The translations under genes and the position numbers were made by a program. The notes under the pieces were generated by a model. It ran no database searches and had not been told where the DNA came from. It saw only the letters and a program-made list of their open reading frames with translations. DNA of 11,629 bases from DATKZS01 sp035527835 [NCBI: bacterium]. Its GTDB lineage: Bacteria; RBG-13-61-14. Position 1 is the stretch's first letter; every line of letters starts with the position of its first letter. Shown in pieces: positions 6,618 to 11,629 of the stretch. The stretch lies in NCBI GenBank assembly GCA_035527835.1, contig DATKZS010000170.1:1-11629 (forward strand), written 5' to 3'.

Positions 6618-7145
6618 ATGGAGCCGGGCGGGAAGATTTACGAGTGCGGGATGAGGCGGTTCGAGATTTCCGCGCTGCTTTACGAGCTGCCGCTCCTGGT
6701 CGGCGCGCTGGTGATGGCGTGGGCGCTGCTCGGAGCGTATAACCTGATCCTGGTCCGCTGCCTCGGCGACAGCCGGAATGCGGCGTTCGCGATGCTCGCG
6801 GTCCTGGACCTGATCGGGCTGGCCATTGTCTTCTGGGCCGCGAGCTTCTTCCCGAAGCGGATCACGGTGTACGCCGACCGCATCCGCTTCAAGATGATCT
6901 TCAGGGACCGCGACATCATGATCGCCGACGTCAGGGAGCTGAGGCCGTTCGCGGCGGGCGAGGTGCGCCGGGCCTTTTTCGCGCCGGGCAAGCTCTGCCT
7001 CTCGCTGTCGGTTCGCGGCGCCTTGCTGCTCCGGAAGGCGCGGGGGCGGGCGTGGGTGTTCAGCCCGGCGGACGCGGACACTTTCGTGGAAGCGGTGGAG
7101 AAGGCGAGGCGGGAGGCCGGGTCCAGGCCGGAGGGTGATTCCTGA
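6618..7145 (+). CDS. Two-helix membrane protein with bacterial PH-like domain
   Basis: Unnamed 175-residue inner-membrane protein. Two hydrophobic segments (about 19-46 and 55-78) are followed by a soluble domain starting PKRITVYADRIRFKMIFRDR and ending in WVFSPADADTFVEAVEKA. That pattern (short strand, turn, strand, then an F/ISP.D...F..A helix) resembles bacterial PH (bPH2-type) domains, which bind lipid or partner proteins. I set the start at the ATG 6618, with GGGGT about 7 nt upstream; the GTG at 6612 behind GGGAGAGG is an equally possible start. The frame is open back to 6489, but the extra 43 residues would be translated from the repeat at 6501-6553 and are unlikely to be real. No specific role can be given. 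Confidence 0.75.
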   Translation: MEPGGKIYECGMRRFEISALLYELPLLVGALVMAWALLGAYNLILVRCLGDSRNAAFAMLAVLDLIGLAIVFWAASFFPKRITVYADRIRFKMIFRDRDIMIADVRELRPFAAGEVRRAFFAPGKLCLSLSVRGALLLRKARGRAWVFSPADADTFVEAVEKARREAGSRPEGDS

Positions 7146-7180
7146 TGGACAGCGCCAGGCGGTCATTAAAATATTTCGAG

Positions 7181-7259
7181 ACGGGATTAACGGGATTTAC
7201 AAGATGAAGAAAAAATAAGCGGCGTCCTCGGAAAATCCTGTTGATACTGTTAATCCTGT
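7181..7259. repeat. Decayed inverted repeat, ACAGGATT family (copy 2)
   Basis: Arms 7181-7205 and 7235-7259 match as reverse complements at 19 of 25 positions. The 5' arm has the same three 9-nt units as copy 1 at 4425 and differs from it at three positions, all A/G changes. The 3' arm has drifted further (TTGATACTG where copy 1 has TAAATCCTG). It lies between the PH-like gene and the mutase gene, well upstream of the mutase ribosome site. Confidence 0.85.
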
Positions 7260-7318
7260 AAAAAAATCTTCTAAGCAGTACAGCAAGGGGGAGACGGGTT
7301 TCAGGGAAGGAGGGAGTA

Positions 7319-8989
7319 ATGAGCAGTAAGGATTCGGGCCATACCCGGCGCAACGAGTGGGAAGAAGAAGTATTGAAGCCGTTCCTCTCGCGTTCGGCCG
7401 AGTGCAAGGAAAAATTCGAGACGGTGTCCGGCCGCGAGATCCCGAGGCTTAGCGGGCCGGAGGACCTCGCGGACTTCGATTACGAGCATGACCTCGGTTA
7501 CCCTGGCGCGTACCCTTATACCCGCGGCGTTTACCCGACCATGTACCGGGGCCGGCTGTGGACCATGCGGCAGTTCGCGGGGTTCGGCACGGCCACCGAG
7601 TCCAACCAGCGCTTCCATTATTTGATGCGGCAGGGCGTTACCGGGCTGTCGGTGGCGTTCCACCTGCCGACGATCATGGGCCGCGACTCGGACAGCCCGC
7701 GCTCGCAGGGCGAGGTGGGCAAGGTGGGGGTGGCGGTGGACACGCTCGCGGACATGGAGACGCTGTTCGCGGGCATCCCTCTTGACCAGGTCACGACCTC
7801 GATGACCATCAACGCGCCGGCGTCGGTGCTGCTCTCGATGTACATCGTCGCGGGCGAGAAAAGCGGCGTTGCGATGGACCGGGTGGGCGGCACCATCCAG
7901 AACGACATCTTGAAGGAGTACATCGCGCAGAAGTCGTGGATCTTCCCGCCGCGGCCGTCGCTCCGGATCATCACCGACATCATGGCGTTCTGCGCGGAGC
8001 GGGTGCCCAAGTGGAACACCATCTCCATCTCCGGCTACCACATCCGCGAGGCCGGCTCCACGGCGGTGCAGGAGCTGGCGTTCACCATCGCCGACGGCAT
8101 CGGCTACGTGCAGGCGGGGATCGAGGCGGGCCTGGACGTGGACCGGTTCGCGCCCCGGCTCTCATTCTTCTTCAACGCGCACAACGACTTTTTCGAGGAA
8201 GTGGCCAAGTACCGCGCGGCCAGGCGGATGTGGGCCCGGATCATGAGGGACCGGTTCCAGGCCAAGAAGCCGGAGAGCTGGAAGCTCCGGTTCCACACCC
8301 AGACCGCGGGGTGCTCGCTCACCGCGATGCAGGCGCAGAACAATATCATCCGGACCACCATCCAGGCGCTGGCCGCGGTGATGGGCGGGACCCAGAGCCT
8401 GCACACCAACTCCATGGACGAGACGCTGGCGCTGCCGACCCAGCAGGCCGTGACCATCGCGCTGCGCACGCAGCAGATCATCGCCAACGAGTCGGGGGTC
8501 GCGGCGAATATTGACCCCCTGGGCGGATCGTACTACGTGGAGAAGCTCACCAACGAAATGGAGGCCGAGGCCTATGCTTACCTCGACAAGATCGAGGCGC
8601 TGGGCGGGATCGTGGACGCAATCGAGAAGGGCTTTCCGCAGCGGGAGATCGCGGACGCCAGCTACCGCTACCAGCTCGCGGTCGAGAGCGGCGGCCAGGT
8701 CGTGGTCGGCGTGAACTATCACGCCACCGAGGACTACCCTCCGATCCCCACTTTGCGGATCGGCTCCGAGGTGGAAGCACAGCAGGTGGAGCGGCTCCGG
8801 AAGCTGCGCCGGACCCGCGACCAGGCCGCGTGGGCCACGAGCCTCACGCGCCTGGAAAACGCCTCGCGGGGCAAGGACAACCTCATGCCCTTCGTGCTCG
8901 ACGCGGTCCGGGCCTATGCCTCGGTCGGAGAAATCTGCGACGTGTGGAGAAAGACGTTCGGCGAGTATCGGGCGGTGGAATACTTTTGA
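7319..8989 (+). CDS. icmA: Coenzyme B12-dependent acyl-CoA mutase large subunit, isobutyryl-CoA-mutase-like
   Basis: A 556-residue TIM-barrel catalytic subunit of the methylmalonyl-CoA mutase superfamily, which rearranges acyl-CoA carbon skeletons by an adenosylcobalamin radical mechanism. Landmarks: [13 protein letters not shown] (80-92), [20 protein letters not shown] (109-128), [20 protein letters not shown] (191-210), [11 protein letters not shown] (236-246; Y240, H241) and [19 protein letters not shown] (324-342). Compared with the Propionibacterium methylmalonyl-CoA mutase, Y89 and R207 are replaced by F86 and Q204, the pair found in isobutyryl-CoA mutase. The constant offset of 3, also seen at H244/H241, supports the alignment. 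The B12-binding domain is absent, so a separate small subunit is needed. A strong ribosome site (GGAAGGAGGG, 7305-7314) fixes the start. Most databases would label it methylmalonyl-CoA mutase; the family is certain, the substrate inferred. Confidence 0.9.
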   Translation: MSSKDSGHTRRNEWEEEVLKPFLSRSAECKEKFETVSGREIPRLSGPEDLADFDYEHDLGYPGAYPYTRGVYPTMYRGRLWTMRQFAGFGTATESNQRFHYLMRQGVTGLSVAFHLPTIMGRDSDSPRSQGEVGKVGVAVDTLADMETLFAGIPLDQVTTSMTINAPASVLLSMYIVAGEKSGVAMDRVGGTIQNDILKEYIAQKSWIFPPRPSLRIITDIMAFCAERVPKWNTISISGYHIREAGSTAVQELAFTIADGIGYVQAGIEAGLDVDRFAPRLSFFFNAHNDFFEEVAKYRAARRMWARIMRDRFQAKKPESWKLRFHTQTAGCSLTAMQAQNNIIRTTIQALAAVMGGTQSLHTNSMDETLALPTQQAVTIALRTQQIIANESGVAANIDPLGGSYYVEKLTNEMEAEAYAYLDKIEALGGIVDAIEKGFPQREIADASYRYQLAVESGGQVVVGVNYHATEDYPPIPTLRIGSEVEAQQVERLRKLRRTRDQAAWATSLTRLENASRGKDNLMPFVLDAVRAYASVGEICDVWRKTFGEYRAVEYF

Positions 8990-8998
8990 GGGGGGATT

Positions 8999-9073
8999 AA
9001 CCGCAGAGGCGCAGAGAACGCAGAGGATAATTTTTAAATAAATATCTCTGCGTTCTCTTAAGTCTCCGCGGTT
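8999..9073. repeat. Inverted repeat, CAGAG family (copy 2), abutting hisA
   Basis: Arms 8999-9025 and 9046-9073 pair over 27-28 nt with one bulge and a few mismatches around a 20-nt A/T-rich loop. Over 24 aligned bases the 5' arm differs from copy 1 (2459) at four positions, each an A/G transition. The unit CGCAGAG recurs three times in the arm. The repeat begins 10 nt after the mutase stop and ends 7 nt before the hisA ATG, so it occupies nearly the whole gap, including where a ribosome site would be. Confidence 0.9.
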
Positions 9074-9080
9074 TAAAAAA

Positions 9081-9815
9081 ATGCTTGTTATACCGGCGAT
9101 AGATTTAAAAGCGGGCAAGGTGGTGCGGCTGGAGCAGGGCCTGATGGAGAAGGACACGGCTTATTCGGACGATCCGGCGGCGATGGCGAAGAAGTGGGCG
9201 GAGATGGGGGCGGAGCTGATCCACGTGGTTGACCTGGACGGCGCGTTCGCGGGGAGGCCGGTGAACGACGCCGCGGTCCTGGAGATCGCGCGGGCCGCGG
9301 GCGTGCCCATCGAGCTGGGCGGCGGAATCCGCGACCTGGCCACCATCGCCCATTACCTGGAGCGCGGCGTGGGCCGGGTGATCCTGGGCACGGTGGCGCA
9401 TAAGGACCCCAAGCTGGTGCGGGAGGCGTGCCGGAAGTTCCCCGGCAAGATCGTGGTCGGGATTGACGCGAAGGGCGGGCTGGTGTCGGTGCGGGGCTGG
9501 GCCGAGGTCACGGACCTGCCGGCTGCGGACCTGGCGCGGCGCTACGAGGACATGGGGATCGCCGCGATCATTTACACGGACATCGCGCGCGACGGCATGC
9601 TGACGGGCCCGGCGGTGGAGGCCACGGCCAGGCTGGCGCGGTCGGTCAAGGTCCCGGTCATCGCGTCGGGCGGGGTCGCGGACCTCGGCCACGTGCGCGA
9701 GCTGATGAAGCACGAGCGCGACGGGATCGTGGGCGTGATCACGGGCAAGGCCATCTACGAGGGCAAGCTGGACCTGAGGGAAGCGATCCGGGTGGCGAAG
9801 GGGAGCGGGGGATGA
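9081..9815 (+). CDS. hisA: ProFAR isomerase of histidine biosynthesis
   Basis: A 244-residue (beta/alpha)8 barrel isomerase, which opens the ribose ring of ProFAR to give PRFAR in the fourth step of histidine synthesis. The catalytic acids are D8 in [10 protein letters not shown] and D129 in VVGIDAKGG. The two half-barrel phosphate-binding motifs are ELGGGIRD (78-85) and ASGGVADL (195-202), with [13 protein letters not shown] (165-177) between. Length is standard. The DGML context and a single catalytic pair favour HisA over its paralogue HisF. It is not among other his genes in this window. No Shine-Dalgarno precedes the ATG: upstream is GTTTAAAAAA and then the arm of a hairpin. Its 3' end overlaps the lipoprotein gene by 4 nt (ATGA). 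Confidence 0.96.
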   Translation: MLVIPAIDLKAGKVVRLEQGLMEKDTAYSDDPAAMAKKWAEMGAELIHVVDLDGAFAGRPVNDAAVLEIARAAGVPIELGGGIRDLATIAHYLERGVGRVILGTVAHKDPKLVREACRKFPGKIVVGIDAKGGLVSVRGWAEVTDLPAADLARRYEDMGIAAIIYTDIARDGMLTGPAVEATARLARSVKVPVIASGGVADLGHVRELMKHERDGIVGVITGKAIYEGKLDLREAIRVAKGSGG

Positions 9816-10819
9816 AGAACGGCCCGCGGCTTGCGCCGCTCCCGCATCTGATGCTGGTGTTGTTATTGGCCGGCGCGGCGGGTTGCGGGGTCAAGGGCCC
9901 GCCCAAGCCGCCGACGCCGCCGGCGCCGGACGCGCCCGGCAAGCTCCAGGCCCGGGTGCGCAACGGGTGCCTGGAGATGAGGTGGACGGCGCCGGAGGCG
10001 ACGGGACCGGAGCAGCCGGCGGCGGTGGCGTACGAGGTCATGGAGGCGGAGGTGGTGGATGGCTCGACGCCGGTATACCGGGTGGCGGACCGGACCCGCG
10101 ACCCGCAGTACCAGACGTGCGCGCCGGCGCCGGGCGGGCGCCAGCTGTTCAAGGTGCGGGGCATCTCCGATGACGGCCGGCGGGGGGCGGAGACCGAGGC
10201 CGTGGCAATGACGAACGCTCCTCCCCCTCCGGCGCCCTCCAATCTCCAGGCCCGGGGCGGCGACGGGTTCGTGGAGCTTTCGTGGGACACGCCGCCGTTC
10301 ATGCCGGCGGGAACCGGGTTCAATATTTACCGGTCAGAGGCCGCGACGCGGTTTCCGTGGCGTCCGGTCAACATCGAGCCGGCGCCGGGCGGCGGCTTCG
10401 TTGACGGCCCGGTCAAGAACGGCACGCGCTATTATTACGAGGTGCGGGCGGTGGCGCCGGTCCCGGGCGCGCGGCCGGTGGAGGGTCCGGCGGCGCCGCT
10501 CACGAGCGCGGTGCCGGCGGACCTGAGCCCGCCCGCGCGGCCGGAGGGCCTGACCGGGATCTGGACCGGCCACGGGGTGGAGCTGCACTGGCTCCGGAAC
10601 CAGGACCCGGACCTGAAGGGCTACGTGCTGGCGCGGAGACTGCGGGGCCGGGCCGAATGGCGGGAGCTGTTCCTGGACCCCATCCCACAGACCATGTACA
10701 TTGACCGGACGGCGCGGTCAGGCGCGGAGTATGAGTACGCGGTTTACGCGGTGGATGAGGCCCAGCCGCCCAACCGGAGCGCGGCATCGGAGGCGCTGTC
10801 CGTTTTCTGCGGGCCGTGA
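9812..10819 (+). CDS. Lipoprotein with CGxKGPP start and three fibronectin type III-like domains
   Basis: A 335-residue predicted lipoprotein. A short charged N-terminus and hydrophobic stretch ([12 protein letters not shown]) lead to the lipid-attachment cysteine C25. The mature protein starts CGVKGPP and a proline-rich linker. CGxKGP is the opening seen in LptM/YifL-type small outer-membrane lipoproteins, but those end shortly after, whereas here three beta-sandwich repeats follow (about 41-135, 141-236, 240-333). Each has a conserved L-x-W strand (LEMRW, VELSW, VELHW) and an F/Y-K/E-V strand ([18 protein letters not shown]), as in fibronectin type III folds. Similar lipoproteins occur in Geobacter-like bacteria. 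It overlaps hisA by 4 nt and is probably translationally coupled, with no evident functional link. Its partner is unknown. Confidence 0.85.
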   Translation: MKNGPRLAPLPHLMLVLLLAGAAGCGVKGPPKPPTPPAPDAPGKLQARVRNGCLEMRWTAPEATGPEQPAAVAYEVMEAEVVDGSTPVYRVADRTRDPQYQTCAPAPGGRQLFKVRGISDDGRRGAETEAVAMTNAPPPPAPSNLQARGGDGFVELSWDTPPFMPAGTGFNIYRSEAATRFPWRPVNIEPAPGGGFVDGPVKNGTRYYYEVRAVAPVPGARPVEGPAAPLTSAVPADLSPPARPEGLTGIWTGHGVELHWLRNQDPDLKGYVLARRLRGRAEWRELFLDPIPQTMYIDRTARSGAEYEYAVYAVDEAQPPNRSAASEALSVFCGP

Positions 10820-10859
10820 TCTTCCTCCGGCAATTCAGAATAACGACGGGAAAAATTTA

Positions 10860-10913
10860 ACGCCAAGGGCGCCAAGTAGAAATTTTTTTCTTCCTGCTTG
10901 GCGTCCTTGGCGT
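10860..10913. repeat. 20-bp inverted repeat, CGCCAAGG family
   Basis: Arms 10860-10879 and 10894-10913 pair over 20 bp including two G-U-type pairs, around a 14-nt loop containing seven T. The 5' arm is CGCCAAGGG plus CGCCAAG, a 9-nt unit almost twice. The 3' arm extends into CTTAGCG (10914-10920), a third unit with no counterpart left in the 5' arm, suggesting a truncated copy. It lies between the convergent lipoprotein and minus-strand hypothetical genes, where termination in both directions is needed, but there is no U-tract after the stem in either direction. Confidence 0.88.
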
Positions 10914-10946
10914 CTTAGCGCTAATTTCTTCAGCTCATGGTTCCCT

Positions 10947-11318
10947 TCAGTTAGCGGATATGGCTAAGGGGACGGTGAGAACGACTTCATCCATCCATTT
11001 TCCGAAGCCGCGCTTCATCCCGCAGGCCGGGATTTTGGCGTCCACCCAGATCATTCCGGGGGCGGTGACCTTGAGGTGGATGGTGCTGAGCCCGCCCTCT
11101 AAGTGGGTTACCGGTCCGGAAATGTCGTAGCGCGTTCCCGGCCCGTATGACCCGTCGCCGCCGAGGAGGACTGCCCTTCCGGTGCTGGAGGGATCAATGG
11201 AAAAGACCACGGAGAAGCCGGCGGAGTAGGCAATGCTGCTGCTGCTGTTGCGCACGCGCAAATATTTTGGCCGGTCAATAGGTTGATAAGGTTTTCTATC
11301 TGCGCCCGGCCGGCGCAT
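10947..11318 (-). CDS. Hypothetical protein, paralogue of the adjacent right-edge gene
   Basis: A 123-residue protein of unknown family. It has no transmembrane segment or signal peptide. Residues 49-58 (AVLLGGDGSY) are identical to the neighbouring partial gene, and the C-terminal part matches it loosely: RYDISG versus RFDVSG, an EGG.STI/DGGHATI strand, IPACG versus IPHCG, and KWMDEV versus RWMNDV. The pattern of alternating hydrophobic residues suggests an all-beta fold. The start is doubtful: the ATG at 11318 comes directly after the T-run of a terminator, with no ribosome site. Either translation starts inside (TTG or GTG codons near residues 20-23), or this copy is degenerating. Its stop faces the lipoprotein gene across a hairpin. 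Confidence 0.6.
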   Translation of the reverse strand: MRRPGADRKPYQPIDRPKYLRVRNSSSSIAYSAGFSVVFSIDPSSTGRAVLLGGDGSYGPGTRYDISGPVTHLEGGLSTIHLKVTAPGMIWVDAKIPACGMKRGFGKWMDEVVLTVPLAISAN

Positions 11319-11324
11319 AAAAAG

Positions 11325-11362
11325 AAAATCGGGAGCGGGTTTTGAGGCCCGCTCCCGATTTT
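11325..11362 (-). terminator. Intrinsic terminator, possibly bidirectional
   Basis: Perfect 15-bp stem (11325-11339 with 11348-11362), GC-rich core CGGGAGCGGG, and an 8-nt loop. Read leftward it lies 18 nt after the stop of the right-edge gene and runs into TTTTCTTTTT, a good U-tract. Read rightward it ends in six T, so it may also work on the plus strand. It would stop transcription just before the 10947-11318 gene. Confidence 0.85.
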
Positions 11363-11379
11363 TCGTTGTCAGGCGGGGA

Positions 11380-11629
11380 TCAAGGTATCACGGCATTTAA
11401 GGTGAACGCCGGCAACAGGTCAACGTCATTCATCCATCGGCCTTTTTCTTCGGCGAGCAAAAGACCGCAATGGGGGATTTGAGCGTTGACGATGATGAGG
11501 CCGGGGCCGGTGATGGAGAGGACGATGGTGGCGTGGCCGCCGTCAAGTTTGCCGTTGACGCCGGACACGTCGAAGCGGTTGCCCGCGGGGCCTCCGCTGT
11601 AACTGCCGTCGCCGCCGAGCAGCACGGCC
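11380..11629 (-). CDS. Hypothetical protein, C-terminal part (continues past right edge)
   Basis: The C-terminal 82 residues of a gene whose start lies outside the window, entering the frame as AVLLGGDGSYSGG and ending TLNAVIP. It is a paralogue of the 10947-11318 gene: identical AVLLGGDGSY, then RFDVSG, DGGHATI, GPGLIIVNAQIPHCG and RWMNDV at matching positions. No known domain is recognised. A single conserved IP.CG cysteine appears in both copies. A strong terminator follows its stop codon. The two genes look like a tandem duplication that has diverged considerably, so the array may continue to the right. Confidence 0.65.
   Translation of the reverse strand, partial: AVLLGGDGSYSGGPAGNRFDVSGVNGKLDGGHATIVLSITGPGLIIVNAQIPHCGLLLAEEKGRWMNDVDLLPAFTLNAVIP

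Noticed and set aside
7319-8989. Plain methylmalonyl-CoA mutase assignment
   Set aside because: The carboxylate-binding Tyr and Arg are replaced by Phe and Gln, so the superfamily is kept but the substrate label is not.
8162-9157. Minus-strand frame across the mutase 3' end and the repeat
   Set aside because: Antisense of the mutase; part of it (LCVLCASAVN) is just translated hairpin repeat.
10860-10913. Rho-independent terminator between the convergent genes
   Set aside because: The T-run is in the loop, not after the stem, on either strand; the arms match the modular repeat design instead.

Overview
The window is GC-rich, densely packed bacterial chromosome. The gene set includes an acyl-CoA ligase fused to an SCP2 domain, a split B12-dependent acyl-CoA mutase with a cobalamin adenosyltransferase, hisA, and a lipoprotein starting CGVKGPP followed by fibronectin folds. 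The intergenic gaps are filled with long imperfect hairpins. Together these resemble deltaproteobacteria in the broad sense (Desulfobacterota/Myxococcota-like) or a neighbouring candidate phylum. That placement is inference; no rRNA or other phylogenetic marker is present.

Left edge, minus strand (1-2313). The first 33 nt encode the N-terminus of a probable IS630-type transposase. Its element appears to have inserted at a CTAG site (102-105) and cut off the C-terminus of a DUF6883-like gene (85-366). Next comes a complete 626-aa AMP-forming acyl-CoA ligase with a C-terminal SCP2 sterol-carrier domain (433-2313).

Centre, plus strand (2621-10819). A methyltransferase, apparently leaderless behind an extended -10 promoter, is followed after 1 nt by a rhamnosyltransferase-like GT2 and then by a GT4 glycosyltransferase. 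This looks like a small surface-glycan cluster. Next are a CobO/BtuR cobalamin adenosyltransferase, a two-helix membrane protein with a bacterial PH-like domain, and a large-subunit acyl-CoA mutase. The mutase carries the Phe/Gln active-site pair of isobutyryl-CoA mutase rather than the Tyr/Arg pair of methylmalonyl-CoA mutase. CobO makes the adenosylcobalamin that the mutase needs; the B12-binding small subunit and the G-protein chaperone are not in the window. HisA and the fibronectin-type lipoprotein follow and overlap by 4 nt.

Right edge, minus strand (10947-11629). Two tandem paralogous genes of unknown function share an AVLLGGDGSY motif and are separated by a clear intrinsic terminator. 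The second runs off the window.

Most striking feature: every gap longer than 70 nt from 2314 to 10946 (seven of seven) holds one inverted repeat. Six of these are long hairpins with a purine-leaning 5' arm made of two to three near-copies of an 8-10 nt unit, an A/T-rich loop and a complementary 3' arm. They fall into at least four sequence families: CAGAG type twice, ACAGGATT type twice, CGCAGATGAA type once, CGCCAAGG type once. The seventh (6501-6553) is unrelated and can fold two ways. These are the best candidates for an under-described system here.
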